In this document: positions 11,778 to 24,479 of the stretch, piece by piece | Layout of the letters: the number at the start of each line of letters is the position of its first letter | Numbering within the stretch: the first letter of the stretch is position 1 | Assembly (NCBI RefSeq): GCF_001640805.2 | Contig: NC_066833.1 | Coordinates: 8,442,564 to 8,506,563 of the forward strand | Length of the DNA stretch: 64,000 nt | Source of the DNA: Lates calcarifer | Taxonomy: Eukaryota > Chordata > Actinopteri > Centropomidae | Direction of reading: 5' to 3' | Position numbers and translations under genes: made by a program | The notes under the pieces: model-generated | Database searches by the model: none | The model's input: only the letters and a program-made list of their open reading frames with translations | What the model was told of the DNA's origin: nothing

Positions 11778-13770
11778 CTGTAAATGCAGCTTTGTGAGAT
11801 GATTAGGGCAGAAACAAGTCCAGCTTTAATCACCTGTACAACCTCAGGTTACACACAGATGCACTTATTGTGCAGGTACAGAAAAACACACTGCAGTTAT
11901 ACACATATGCTTTTATATCTTATGCTCTCTTGATGTGACTGGCACCTACATCCACATGAATATCTGCACCAAAAGTCACGGCAGTCCATCTAATAGTTGT
12001 CAACACATTTCACTCAGCCTCAGATGTCAGTGAGCTTCAGCCTCCATCCTCCAGGAGATATCAGTACAAACCTTTGTGGAAATCTCTCCAACAGCCGAGG
12101 GGGAAAGAAATCATTGTGAATTCAACTCCGTGGCTCAGGATGTTAAAAATAGTGGCATCACACTTTTCCCAGAAGTCGTCCTTACCCCTGCTGAAAGTGT
12201 GGGAAGTTTTCTGAATAACTCTGGAGCTGAACTCTGAGGTGGTGGTGATTTTTCGTGCGAGGTTAACTTTCAGTGTGATTCCTCTGAGCTGCTTGAAAAA
12301 CACAGAGCCAGATCTTCTTCTCTCCACCAAATTCCATTCCACTGGTGATCGGCCGTAAATCCAAAATCAGGATTTTGGCCTCTTGCATGCTGCTGGTTTC
12401 CATGCCAGCTGCGATGCTCTGGTGCCTGTTGGGAGTTGGTGGTGGTGGATGGAGGCAGGGTCACCTCTGATCCAGGTTGCCGCTCTGGCTGCCATTCACG
12501 TCCCCGTTCGAACTCGTGTGTCAGTTCCAACACCGCACCTCCACCCGCCGCCTTCCCTCGCTCTTTTTTTTCCAATCTGTGCCCTCCAGCCAGACCTCCA
12601 TCCTCCCCCAGGACTCTGCGTGCCCGTCCAAGCCCTCCAGCCCTGCTGCAGGCTGGGCAGTGTGACAAACCCATAGCAGGGCCTTTGGCTACAGAGCTGG
12701 CAGAATCTATTAGCTCCCAGTTGATACAGGAAGAGGAGAGAGTAGAAAAAGGAGCGTAAAAACAGAGTAACAAAAAAAAAAGGAGGAAGCCGTTCAGAGC
12801 CACCAGGCCATAACGAATCAATTAAGAATGATAAGTAACTCCTCACTCAGGTTGGGCTCAAGCAGAGGAGCATCCTCCCCCTCTGCTCCACTGTGACGAT
12901 CCTGATGAGGCTCAGTGGAGTGGAGACTCTTTGAAAGTCTGCTCAGCTCCACAAAATTGGAGTTTGGGGGGGTGGAGGTTTGAGGTGAATAGACGAAGGC
13001 TTCTGGGTGAAGTCAAGAAGCATTTTTCTGCTCGTAACTTTCCTCCACATTTATTCCACCTGCTGCTACTTCTGCTTCTCATTCATGTGCTTCTCTGACC
13101 CTCTCTTTTTATATCTGTTCAATATTCTGTAAAGTGTATTGCTTTTTGAAAACTCTCTCCATGACTTGCAGAACTACTGCAGTTTATCTACATTTTCCAA
13201 TGTGATTTTATTTTCTTATTTCATGACCCTCTCCTGAATTTTTCTTTAAACTGTACGATATCATCCGTTCACAGACAGTACCTGTATATTCCCCCATCTT
13301 TTCTATCGCTCTCTTTGTCTGTTCTCCTGCACATTTTGGCCATCCCCCAGTTTTTAAAAGCGTTATCCATTCACTTGCTCTCACCGTTATCCTCTCCTCT
13401 GTCTGTCTGCTCTATCCCTCTGCCTCCTTTATTCTCCATATCACCATTTTCACTATGAAATTATTTTTAAGCCCTGCTTTCTCTAAGTCACTACCTCTTC
13501 ACTCATCTAGCTGCTCTGTCCTGCTCTCCTCGTTTCTCTTTCTTGTCTTTTGTGCTTCACTTGTCCCGACTTTGCCTCTTTTCCATCTCTTTCTACATTT
13601 TGACTTATTCTGCAGAATAAGGAAAGTGTCACATGGTGAAAACTGAAAAATGAGTATTGAAAAAGACTTTATAAAGAAAATAAAAGCAGAGTCAACTGAA
13701 ATGCAGCCATTATCAAAACCAGGTTATCAGACTGTACAACATGCAGCTCTTTTCCTGCGGATATAAGGCT
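11778..13770. other. Non-coding stretch with pyrimidine-rich tracts
   Basis: It includes a GC-richer patch at 12400-12700 that gives long open frames on both strands: 183 codons on the minus strand at 12270-12821, and 107 and 97 codons on the plus strand. None has a recognisable domain, and their overlap on opposite strands argues against translation. The stretch 12700-12850 (gaatcaattaagaatgataag) looks like unique conserved-type sequence. The stretch 13050-13620 is a long CT-biased strand. Confidence 0.5.
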
Positions 13771-13771
13771 C

Positions 13772-13801
13772 TGATTGATTGATGATTGATGATGATTGAT
13801 A
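13772..13801. repeat. (GATT)n/(GATGATT) simple repeat
   Basis: An imperfect tandem of 'gatt' and 'gatgatt' units. It lies directly beside family A copy 2. Confidence 0.85.
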
Positions 13802-13804
13802 GGC

Positions 13805-14035
13805 ACTGAAATCTTTGCAATTGGTGCAGTATTGAGGAAGAACGGCGTCGTACTGGGAACAGCTAAAAAGCTGCTGCAGCATAAACAAATGATGCAATCG
13901 TCCACGTCAAAGTCCGTCCACTAAACTTCTTGTTTCTGTCTCTGACAGACTCAGATTGTTCTTCTCAGTGTCTGACAACATGATGAGAGGATTCCTACAG
14001 AGACAGAGCTTTTTGTCAAAGAGTCAGATCCTTCA
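13805..14035 (+). repeat. Dispersed repeat family A, copy 2
   Basis: It shares 'gtccacgtcaaagtccgtcc' with copies 3 and 4, followed by 'tctgacaacatgatga' and 'aggattcctacagagacaga', in the same order as copy 3 at 21.1 kb. The left end ('ataactctgg') is missing or replaced by the GATT simple repeat. It is non-coding. Confidence 0.75.
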
Positions 14036-14559
14036 GATTCATGTTTCTTACAGTGTGTGGGAGGTAAATCATGCAGCCAAACGTTTATAGTATGTACATC
14101 ATGTAGTTCCAGAGGTGGAACAAGATGAAGCTTCACATCTTGACAGGCACTGAGTGTGAGCACAGCACAGACCTCACTGTAAAACTGTAATGTCAGTCGA
14201 CTTCTCTGCCGGCCTCCAACCTTCTGTTTCTCCTCCAGCTCCCTCGGCTCAAACTGCAAACTTCAGCTCCGGTCTCATGTAGGACACATGTCAGTCTGTC
14301 AGTCTGGCCGAGTTTAATCATCCAATTTACTTGGACTGTGAAAATGGGGCAAGAACAAACAGCCTGATTAGCCCCGAGCATGTGTGGAATGTTTCCTCAC
14401 TTCCCATAATCCAGCGGGGCAAATGAAATACGCCCCTCCTGATCGGTGACAGCTGAGTGAGAGCTGGCTGCAGCCCATACAGTACAAACATGTACACGCT
14501 CCTTCACAAGGACACGTATTCAGTGCTTCTCACAAAGCTGGAGTCAACCTTTAAATCGG
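14036..14559. other. Non-coding stretch, no gene seen
   Basis: Mixed unique sequence. Overlapping short frames on the minus strand at 13951-14381 have no recognisable content. Confidence 0.5.
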
Positions 14560-15015
14560 AGAGAAACGATTTTAGGCCCAAAACGAGGACAGATGTGATG
14601 TGTAATTTTCCCTCATCAGATTTCCATGCTGGCCTCAGCCAACAAGGAGTAATTTGTTGCTTCTTAGCCGTCACCACAAAGAGGAAATGTCAACTTGGCC
14701 CATCAGAATGAATCCCATCAAATCAAACAGACCTCCAGCCAACCGTTTCAAAATCCCCATGTCCCACCCCAGTGCCCCCCTCCCCTCTACATCAACTTGG
14801 CAATCACTTGTGTAAACCCGCTTAAGATAATTGAATGTTTTTCTTTGACATTCATTCATGTCATTTCTCAGCTGCCGACAGGAAACGTTCCTCCTCTCCC
14901 ATCGTGCATGGACCGGCTTGATTTGGATTAAGAGTGCTGATTATGGCTGCAGTAAAAATTACCTCCTGATCCGTCCTGGAATTATGAGATTGTAGAAATG
15001 ATTCTATCAATAACG
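14560..15015. other. Conserved-looking non-coding block
   Basis: This is high-complexity, repeat-free sequence with 'ggagtaatttgttgc', 'cccatcaaatcaaac', 'agataattgaatg' and 'cctggaattatgag'. It lacks the purine/pyrimidine drift of its neighbours. It reads like a vertebrate conserved non-coding element. No splice-bounded frame is present. Inference only. Confidence 0.35.
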
Positions 15016-16172
15016 GCGATCTCAACATTTCCCTGCAGAGGCTGTTAAATGTGAGTAATGTCATCAGTTATTTTACGAGAGGAGGTGGTTCCATCAGAGG
15101 CAGGTTTACAGCTCACGGATCCAACGTAAAGCTCTGTTAGAATACGAGGAGCTGACGTCACTGAATCTTTAAAACTTCAATCAGCTAAATATCACAGGAT
15201 GAAAGAAAAGTCATGTAGTTTATGACAATTTTGGTTTTATTTTTGTGGTGTAGGTCCAACAGGGCAACAAACTCAATCAGTCAAAAATCAGACAGATACA
15301 AAAGCCAAGACTTTAGTCAAATTTATTTGGAAGAGGATGGACTGTAAAATCCGTCTCATTTTACAGCTTTGACTTACTGTACTTGCTGTCGTGTGCACTT
15401 CTAGTTTTCTGGTAAAAAGTGGGATTAGTGACATTGAGGGTGGTCGTCTCTCTTTCAGTTTTGTCTGCCAATAAAGTGGTTTGATAATCTGGCTGTTTAC
15501 ACGTGTAAACAATTCATTAAAAAATCATAGTCAAATTTTTATCCAAATGTTAGATGAATTTCATTAAAAATCTGAAAGAAAAATGCTAATTAATGCACAT
15601 TTCCATCCAATAATGTCGTGAATAATTCTGTGAATAATCACTAAGACTCAAATGCAGACCGGCTCATCAGAGTTCCACCCACTGTCAGGCAGTTGTTTTG
15701 GGTCTTCATCATTTGCAGGCTGGTTTTGTGAGCTGGTCATGGTTTACTCCTCACCTGGAGAGGTTGGACGGAGATTTACTTTTCCTTCTTTTTCCAAACT
15801 AAAATCACATTGAGAACATCAGTCACTAATTAGCACCTCTTTGCTAGCTTGACGGGCTAACAACAAAGGAGGCTGAGTTGAGCAAAGGCTCAGATACAGA
15901 AGACAACACAATGAAATGATGATTAAAAACGTGCCAGTCAAACCTGACATGATCAGAAATGATGTAGAAAATGAAAGGGGAGTGTGCAGGCGTTCTAAGT
16001 CTTTTTTTATTCGCCACACTATTTGTGGAACTTTTCATGTGAGCACTTGAGTGGAAGACTGTGAATGTCTCCTCCCTGCTTTTCATCACCCTCCCCCGGA
16101 CAGAAACTGCCTCTACCCTCAGAACCAAGAGAGGTCTGAATCTCTGCTGGAAAAAACAACAGTAACAGAAGC
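15016..16172. other. Non-coding stretch, probable old repeat remnants
   Basis: The AT-rich part at 15500-15650 contains near-repeats of 'aatttcattaaaaatctgaa' and 'cattaaaaaatcat'. Nothing coding is evident. A 137-codon minus-strand frame at 15844-16257 overlaps the family A relic and is rejected. Confidence 0.5.
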
Positions 16173-16255
16173 TTTCAGTGGTGGAAGAAATATTCAGATC
16201 CTTTACATAAGTAAAGTCTTTAATTAGAAGCTCTGTCTCTGTAGGAATCCCATCC
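16173..16255 (-). repeat. Family A repeat, inverted, internally deleted copy
   Basis: On the minus strand this reads 'ggattcctacagagacagag', then 'attaaagactttact', then 'aaaggatctgaatatttctt' and 'ccaccactga'. In copy 3 (21.1-21.44 kb) the first and last of these parts lie about 150 bases further apart, so this copy carries an internal deletion. It is inverted relative to the other copies. The 'cagtggtggaagaa' terminus is one I recall from many fish interspersed repeats. Confidence 0.7.
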
Positions 16256-18870
16256 ATAGTGTTGAATTGCTCATTGGACTGGTTGTTGGGTTCACTGTTC
16301 TTACTCCCTGCTGCACCAAATCCACAGTTATCCTTTCAGTAATGTACCAGGAATGTGCACTTGCTCATATTATCGTCCAAAGCTGAACCAGGTTGTCATT
16401 TTTCCTGGAACAACCTGACATTTACTCTGCGTCTGCACACCTACGTGTTGGTCTCATTGAAATTAATGAGGTTCTTCTGCAGGAACACAGTCTTTCTCTC
16501 CTCCACTGTGGAGGCTCTGCAGTCTAAACTTTTACATTTTATAAAGTAACAAGTCACAAAGACACCAACAGTCTGAAATATGCAGACACTCATCCATGTA
16601 ATGCCTTTAACAAACACACTCAACACCAAATGCTACATAAAAGCTGCAAAATGACGTGTTATTTATTTATTATATTCTTGTAGAAGATAATGAGGTGAGA
16701 CATTATCTTGAATAGAAATACCTCATGCTGTATTCAATATAAGCAATCATATGAAAACGTTTTCCCACAGCGATCAATGAGGACAAAAGAACGCTCAGTC
16801 ATAAATCAAAGGGCAAAAGCAGATTACAGGTTACCAGGCTACAAATGGCTGCTGCAGGTTCCAGTAAACAAAAAAAGAAAGAAAAAGACAGAGAGAGAGA
16901 GAGGTGGGGGGTATTCACAGGATAAGCTGGCAAAAGCACAATTAATTGCCATTCAACCCACAAAGGTTTCACAGCACAGGTTAAGCATCAGTGTTTGACC
17001 TGACTCAACATCACTCAGGGGGTTTTAACAAGAGACTGCAGGCAAAGGGAAAAAATAAATCAACAGAAAAAGAAAAAACGCCCACCATTGTCCCACTTTT
17101 GTCATGGAAAGCAGATGCTGAAAGCGATGTAGTCTGTAGCTGGAGCTCTTCTCTCTTTTTAATTTTTTAATTAAGGTGAGAAATTGAGTGCTAAAAGCAA
17201 TTTGCAGCCTCAGCCTGTCGAGTCAGATCTGCATGCTGAAATAATGCTGTGCTAGCTGCCCTCCAACTCATTTCTCTCTCTGTCTCACCTCCTCAAAATC
17301 TCTCCCCATCCCCTCTCGTACTCTTGTCCTGCTCAGAAACTCTTATTTAAGATATTCAGTGAGGTGTCTCACGTTTAAATGAACTCCCCCTCTCCTGTCA
17401 AGTTTTCCTGTCTTTGTCTCCCACTGATGAACCCGGTATGGTTCCTCTCAGAGCTAAATGAGCTTAGTTTGGCAGCTATCTGAACAGATAGCACTGGTGA
17501 GTGGTAACCTTTGATTTAAATGTACATGATTGTTAATCCACCCCCATCCCTCCCCACCCCGACCTCAGCTCAGTGGCTTTTATGGCTATTGCACATTGAT
17601 TGTAATAAATTTAGAGGCTCGGAGGAAGCTGTCCCTGTGATTGAAATGTTATGTCTCCATGGATCGATAGACATTAGTATTCTGCTGTACTTGATGCTCA
17701 GTATACATCTCTGTCTGTTAAAGCACCGTGAGGCTCCAGGAAGGAGGAGAGGAATATGAGATGTCAGATTTCATGGCCATCCAACTCAGAGCTGCAGAAC
17801 TCCTCCTCAAAACAGGAAGTAAGTTAGCACGTTAGCATGTTAGCACTCCCTGTTCGCTCGTCCCAAAGTCAGTGTGTTTCTGGTTAAATATCTGAAATAA
17901 GGTCTGAGGCATTTTCAGGTTTTATTCTCCGACATAAAATCCACAAGGTCTGGACCAAGTCTGGTGCTGAACCATCCAGTAGATGGAGAGAAACTTCACT
18001 GGATAAATGAAAAGTTTGGTGCTTTGGTGGATGGATCACTAGCAAGTTTAAAGCTTGGTATTCTCTCCTGGTGAATGCAGCTTTTAAATAATGAATAATT
18101 GAGTTTATGTTTGAAAGACACTGCTGATTTGACATCCCAGCTCACAGAACACGTGTCCTTCTCATTCATGTCATTTTAAATAAGTAATGGAACAAGTTTC
18201 TTTCACCCTTTGTACCTTTAAGCTCAGTTTCCTGTTGTTCTTGCTCATATTGAATACGTTAAACATTCAGAGCGTAGCCCAGGGTAATGACAGAGTTTTC
18301 AGTCGGATCCCCAGCTGATGGAATCGCTTATTTGAGATCATTGATGTCAGACGAGGTTTGACAACCTGTCACTGAGATAATACATTTGACTGAGTGTGGA
18401 CGACATCTGTGTTGATTCTTTGACACAAACTGATTCTATCCAGTTCAAAGAGTTCGAGAGAAAATACTGTGGATAATCAAAGATCATAGAAACGTGACCA
18501 GCTCAATTTTCTGTTGGGAAAAAACAAAGCCTTTGCAATTCTTAGCTTATGAAATGTGTATGATGAAAGAGAAGGTGAGAGGAGGATAAATAAGAAAGGA
18601 GTGGGTATAGGTGAGAAAAAACTGGAACTGGAAAAACACTTTCACTGTCAAAGCAATGCTTGCATGAAGACGGATGTTAGGGCAGGAAATACTGCACGTG
18701 CAAAAACACAACCTCCTTGAGTGGGGGTGTTAGAGTTCTACCTTTAAAGATTAAAGGTTTAAAAAGAAAAAGAAACTAAATGAGGATGCTGCTTCTCTGG
18801 AAAAGAGTGTGAAATGGAAGTGCAGCAACACGGAGAAGCATTCCTGACACATGTGCCCTGAAGCATCTGA
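16256..18870. other. Non-coding stretch, no gene seen
   Basis: It contains an A-rich/GA run at 16869-16905 and otherwise unique sequence. No splice-bounded frame or transposon is recognisable. Confidence 0.5.
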
Positions 18871-20165
18871 CTCGGCAGCTTGTTAAATCACTGTCATGGA
18901 CAATGTCGTCTATTCCTAACGTTTCCCCTGCTCTGATACGCAGCCTGCATGCATTAAACAAACCATTTGAATCATTATCAAACTGTTTATGCGTGTGGCA
19001 GTCAGCCCAATCATGTGTTCTCCCTCCATGTTATCTTCACTCCATCACCCCAACCAGATCTCCCTCTGTATTTGTCTTTTCCTTCTGCGACCAGGGACAG
19101 AAATGTTTTTGTTGGGTTTCGGGTGGCATTCCAGTTCAGTACACAGTGGAGAGACACAATTCCCTCTCCTCCCCCAGCACATGTAAACACAAAAACTGGG
19201 CTATGAATATGAGATGTTGTAGGCTTTGCCCCGCAGCCAACAACAATCAGATGTTTGTTTGATGGGATTGGGGTGAGGGGATGATGAAGACGATGAGGCT
19301 GCCCAGCTCAGACTGTCTATAGTATAATTCAAAACACACAGTAAAATGCTAACAAGATTTATTAGCTGAGGAAAGCCTCCCTGAGGGGCCCTGCTGCCCC
19401 GACTCCTGGTTGTTGGGAGTGTTTATCTGGGTGGGCTAAACAGGAAAGTCACTCTCAATCCCTTATCCCTGACCTATCAGTGAGAGATGAGCTGCTGAGC
19501 TGTGCTGTTTGCAGCTTTGCTCCTTGGTAATAATACAAGCTTAGAGGACAAACAAAATGGTGGACGGCGAGCAGATCACCTTGCTCCTGTGGCCACGGGG
19601 GAGACCGCTGCTGTTTACTCAGCACAAAGTCTGCGGCGCTCCGGAGAAACTGTAGGATCTATGAATTATTCCCAGGTCTGTCCCGTGAGTACGAATCCCG
19701 TTCTCTGACATGATGAGGTCAGAGCATCTGCATCTTGACCTTTACATTTTCAAAAGATCTGCACAGTTAAACAGAGGATATCAGATTCATACCTCAGATC
19801 CTCCGGGGTGAATTCTCTCAATCAGCCGACAGAGCAGAGACGCTGAGCAGGAAGGAGTATTATATTTTGTCCTGCCTTCGCAAAAATAAACACACATAAC
19901 CACTGATTGCAGCTCGTTGAGAGTAGGTCCTCCATTATGTGAAACCTCAAAGCACGGCTGACTGATTGTGGCGACAGTGAGCCCTGCATCCATGCTGGCA
20001 CGGTAACAAAGAGAGGCGTTGCCTCCGTACGTGGCCAGGGGTGGCTTACATTACCAATATGCTGATCAATTAAGACTGAACATAAATGGCTGTTTAAAAT
20101 GAGTTTCAACAGGGCTGATGGTCATGTAGGCGTGTGTTTGTGTGGTCTGATTAATTACTCCTGAT
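18871..20165. other. Mostly unique sequence with conserved-looking patches
   Basis: Patches at 18880-19000 (cagcctgcatgcattaaacaa), 19490-19690 and 19900-20130 (ccaatatgctgatcaattaag) are high-complexity and free of simple repeats. The 19557-19655 segment holds a small 32-codon frame with a favourable start context (aaaATGGtgg) in locally GC-richer sequence. I do not recognise its peptide and do not call it a gene. Confidence 0.4.
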
Positions 20166-20744
20166 GCAGCCTTTTTGATGTTTTTTTTTTAAATCTGTTT
20201 TTATCTCTGAGTTGAATGGTAATGAGAAATGCAGGCCTGTCGATCAGGAGCTGCCATGACAGAGGAATCTTTCTGTTGAAGGAAACATTCTGGAGAGACC
20301 TTGAAAAATAACACAGATACAAACAGACAATAACAACTGCCCTACACAAACACCCACTACACCATCTCAGATAATTTCCCTCATGGTCAGTCTGCCACCA
20401 AAGCCTCAGAGTAACAGCTGAGTGAGTGGATGATGTGCCTGGTTCAACACCTCTATACTGTGAAGACACACCGTATGGTGCTAAGGAACCTCTAAACCAT
20501 CAGGAGGTCATTTTTATTTTATCCTGTTTTCCATCTTCACTGGTTCTCTATTTGTTCCTCTCCTTCCAAGTACATGTTCTCATTATTCACACTGCCATGG
20601 GGATGTGTATACGTGTCTCTACTGTAAAATATAAAAAGAGAATCCTGGGCTGCCTGCCAAGGATGCATGCAGACGGTGACTTCAGCTAAATGTTTGGGAC
20701 AAACTTTAAGACAAGGATAGGGAGGAGGCTGAGTGGATTCTGTT

Positions 20745-20985
20745 AGTTTGGAAGGGTAGCATCAGCCTGAAGGATGGGGAAATGGGTTATGACCGGAGGG
20801 CCAGAGGTCTAAATCCACAGAGGAGCTGGGGAAGGGAAGGTAAGAAAATAGGTAACACTCTCCTCTACCTAAATTAACTGCCATCAAAGTGCCTTTTAGC
20901 AAGGCACTGACCCCTAACTGTTGTTATGTACCTACTCAGTGGGCAAGCAAAGGCTGTAGCAGAGGGCAGATTAGGGAGGAGTGTG
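20745..20985 (+). mobile_element. tRNA-SINE-like fragment
   Basis: 'ccagaggtctaaatccacag' resembles a pol III B box region. About 60 bases on, 'cttttagcaaggcactgacc' and 'cctaactgttg' resemble the 'gagcaaggcacttaaccc' body motif of fish tRNA-derived SINEs. The A box is not clear and the tail is lost. It could be a chance resemblance, since the element is decayed and unflanked by visible target-site duplications. Confidence 0.45.
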
Positions 20986-21070
20986 TCAGGATTGTCCTTC
21001 TGTTCCCCTCCTGATGTAAACACCATTTATAAAGGTGCGTTTGGATCCAATAAAACCTCATTTGGGTCTG

Positions 21071-21444
21071 AATAACTCAGGTATTTTTGATGCAGTATTG
21101 AGCAGGAACCATATACTAAGCCACTGTGAACAGCTGCTGTAATGTAATCCAGTAGACAATCGTCCACGTCAAAGTCCGTCCACTAAAGTTCTTGTTTTTG
21201 TCACTGACTCAGTTTGTTAAGTATCTGACAACATGATGATAGGATTCCAACAGAGACAGGGCTTTTTATTAAAGAGTCAGATCATTTTAGTTTAACCAGA
21301 AACATCTCTATATATCACTACCAGACTCCACTGATGAAACCTTGCAGAACAGGAGTTACTGGAATTCCTCTGCCTCCATTGGTTAATTTGTTTTGTTGTG
21401 TGGTACTTTAACTTAAAGGATCTGAAAACTTCTTCCACCACTGA
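21071..21444 (+). repeat. Dispersed repeat family A, copy 3 (most complete)
   Basis: It begins 'aataactcaggtatttttga' and continues through 'gtccacgtcaaagtccgtcc', 'ctgacaacatgatgatagga' and 'ctatatatcactaccagact'. It ends 'aaaggatctgaaaacttctt' then 'ccaccactga'. It is the best full-length representative in the window, about 370 bases. It encodes nothing. Shared terminal motifs with the inverted copy at 16.2 kb support a defined right end. Confidence 0.8.
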
Positions 21445-21499
21445 AATGCACAGTATAACACAAGCTATGTGATCGAAGCAGTGTTATTCCAGCAGTTCC

Positions 21500-21720
21500 C
21501 ATGTTCTGATAGCCGCCCCCCTTTGTAAACCAGTCGAGGCTGAAGGCCGCCCACACTGAGCCTGGCTTTGCTCAAGGTTTCTGCCTTGTGAATGGATATT
21601 TTTTTCTTGCTCCTGTCGCCAAGTGCTGCTCATGGTGGGAACTTGCTGGGTCCCTGTAAATAATATTGTAACAGTGTAGTTATGGTTTAGCACTATATAA
21701 ATAAAAACTTAGCTGACTTG
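21500..21720 (+). mobile_element. LINE-type 3' tail fragment (copy 2)
   Basis: It contains 'cgaggctgaaggccgcccac', 'gagcctggctttgctcaagg', 'cgccaagtgctgctcatggt' and 'gcactatataaataaaaact'. This is the 3' terminal region of an abundant fish retrotransposon-derived repeat, as I recall it, and it matches the inverted copy at 44750-44895 in layout. No protein is left. Confidence 0.7.
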
Positions 21721-21939
21721 ACTGACGTGGGATAGATTATGTGGCTATAGAATATGTAGAGCAATCAGATAGTAGCTAGGCTTAGCTTGGTGCAGAGTCC
21801 AATGGAAAGACGAAGCTTAACTTTTAAATGTTGGCTGGCTTTTCTCAAAAACACGTTTTAAACCTGCAGTAATGTTTTCAGCCTCTTGGGGGCAGCAGAA
21901 AAAGTTGTGAACACGCCAACAAATCATCACCCTTTGAGC

Positions 21940-22400
21940 TGATGACCTTTGGAGTTTTGTTTCTCTCCACCGCCGAAGTTTGATATTCACTCTTTTTTAA
22001 CTCTGTTTTCGTTCGGCACCGACTCCTGAGGGAAATATCTGGCTCTTTGGCTGCTAAATGCTCCACCAGCTCATCACTAACTGCTTCTGTCTACTGTTTG
22101 GTGCTGAGTAGGTAGTGCACAATGGGTTATTAGTGCTCTCACGCTGAAAACATCTGCCAGCTGCAGCTGAAAACGACGCTATCAGAGTGCACCTAAACAG
22201 TAAATAGTGGGCTGAATGGCTGAACAATGAGATGAAACTCATCATAAACCTCCACAAAGCCTGAGGGGAGCAGCAAATTCGGGTGATAATTCTCAGTAGG
22301 TCCAGCATTACCAACGACCCCTTTCACAATGCTGCATTGTTTACACATTGTCATTTGGTTAGAAAAATATGATTTTAGCAGCTTTGGATAAAGCCGATCT
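21940..22400 (-). repeat. Dispersed repeat family C, copy 1
   Basis: On the minus strand, 22070-21945 reads 'ggtggagcatttagcagcca' then 'cctcaggagtcggtg', matching 36361-36480 on the plus strand. The segment 22225-22300 ('gaggggagcagcaaattcgg', 'gtgataattctcag') matches 41180-41250. A 61-codon and an 86-codon frame inside it are incidental. Confidence 0.6.
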
Positions 22401-23939
22401 ACCATGTAGGTGTGGAGGCTTTGGGGATGTTTCAAAGCACATTTTCACAAAGCGGAGTTTTAAAACAGACAGTACTTTAACAAGTAATTGTAATTAGTGG
22501 TAGTTACATTACCCATTAGTCCTAGCTGAATATATTGAATAAATTTCAAGTAGCATGCCGAAACTGGTGAGGAACACAGCAGATGTTAGAGCTTCAACTA
22601 AGGTTTTGTAAATTATGACAAAATCTGCAGAAACACTTGAATCTTTCTAGAATATCGTTCAAATGTAGAAAAGCGGAAACAGCTCTTTGTGGCACCACCA
22701 CCAGATTGCTCCTTCTTGTATCTTAATAAAATGTTTTTCTCTGATCACAGCTGTGGGTTACGTGCAGTCAGACTGCATTCGTACCTGATAAAGGTTGTTA
22801 TTTATTTAGGTTGGTTGGCCGTCCACAGGGGAAACACTGAATCTTTGTAATTTCTTTGTACTAAAATGGTCAGATCTTAAGGCTAGCCTCCCAGGTATGA
22901 ATGTGTCTGTGTTAATGTGAAGCAGAGCTGTGATGCAAAAGAGCATGCATGCTCAGCAAACCCTTTCCTGCATAAATAAAGGTTGAATTACTTAATATAA
23001 CCTGAGCTATTATTTCCTGCTCCTCTGAGGCCAATTCATCTCGTAGTGAAGTTTGTCCTGTGTGGTTATGTAACTGATCCTCAAACAGTTCTTAAAAGAG
23101 CAACGGGTTTTATGATTATCAGCTCTGGTGCTGGTGGCTGAGACCGTGAGCATACATTATTAATATGACATTACTCAAACTAACATGATTTCCATCGTTT
23201 TTAAATAATTGCACTTTTTTTCTTCAGTTCTCAGCACAGTGGCCCTGCAGCGGTTGTGGTGAAGGGCACCTTGGCAAGATGTACTGTAGTTCATAGAGTA
23301 CCTGCAAAAACTTTCATTTTGATATTCACTGACCTCTCTATCTGAAGCAATAATAAACTGCACCTTAAAAAAAAAACCCACCTGAAATGAATCATCATCG
23401 TACTGCAAAAGACTGTTAAATCACTGAAGACACTGATGTCAGGAAAATCTGAGATTTATAGCGAACGGACTGTCAGACATCTGTTTCATGATACTGAGAT
23501 AAACCTCTCCTGCGTTCATACAGAGATGTGATAGCCATGACGAAGCAGCTATGAGCTAAAAGAAACACATTCCTGACTCACTGTGAGTCCTGAGTCTACA
23601 TGTTGGAACCTTTCAGTAAATTAATGGCATTTTCATTTGAGACTGTCTCCCTGTAAAAAAGAAGGAAAAAAAGAGGCCCATAGGTCACCTGTGCAAGCAG
23701 ATTATTACGACCGACAGTTCTATTGTTAGGAAACCTCCAGTGACTGTAATTATGACAGTTCCAAAGGAGGAATTTGGGTGATCAGTGTGTTTATCATTGT
23801 AACCAGGACGACGTACCCAAACCACAATTTTCCCCAAGACTTATACAAGTAGTTTTTCCGCCTAAACGCAGCCCATAGCTGGTTTGCTCCCAAGGGTCAA
23901 ATCTAAGGGTAACCTATAAGGTTGTTTAAAGGAGCTACT
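22401..23939. other. Non-coding stretch, no gene seen
   Basis: Unique sequence with short homopolymers (A run 23367-23376, T run near 23216). No convincing repeat or exon. Confidence 0.5.
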
Positions 23940-23975
23940 GGAAGTTTTGCTATCGCTACATGGCTAACGTTAGCA
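23940..23975 (+). repeat. Short interspersed repeat shared with 2.8 kb
   Basis: 'tttgctatcgctacatggct' followed by 'aacgttagca' parallels 'tatgctatcgctacgtagct' then 'aatgttagca' at 2796-2826. An old dispersed repeat, with limits not definable. Confidence 0.5.
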
Positions 23976-24479
23976 TCATCAGCTGTTTACCTTTTTAGGA
24001 GAAACGTTATGAATTTGGCATCAACCTCGCCAAGCGCTGCTTCCAGTGGTGGAAAGCTTTTCTTCTACTGAAGTTAGCATGCTAACTAGCTATCCCTGCT
24101 CCAGCTGACCTGTGTTGATATTTTCCGATAGCAGATGACTGTAGCTCACAGTCCGTCCTGTAGAAGTAGCACTGCTCAGAGGGTGTAGTCTAACCTCTTG
24201 TATTGGAAACACAGTGATGGCTGAGGCTCTTGGCGAGCGACCATCAGCGCCACCCGCTCCCAGCAAGAAACCATGTGTAGCAGCAGAGAAAACTTACAAA
24301 TAACCTCTTCAAGTTGGAGGACTTGTTTCATTCTCATATGCCAGCAAACTTGTACTTGTTTGCAATTGCTGTTAATTGGATACCAAAAATGGCTGCAGAC
24401 TGAGTCACACTCACCACAAAGTTATTTGTTTCTGTCTTGGCAGTTTAATGCAATACCTACAGTACATGCCTGAACTTAC

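Noticed and set aside
12270..12821. 183-codon minus-strand open frame, the longest in the window
   Set aside because: It overlaps long frames on the opposite strand, is biased in composition (Gly/Arg/Glu and Ser runs), has no recognisable domain and no splice or promoter context. Long chance frames are expected in a GC-richer patch.
20745..20985. An intact tRNA gene at the SINE-like fragment
   Set aside because: Only a B-box-like motif is present. The cloverleaf cannot be formed, so it is listed as a SINE-like remnant instead.
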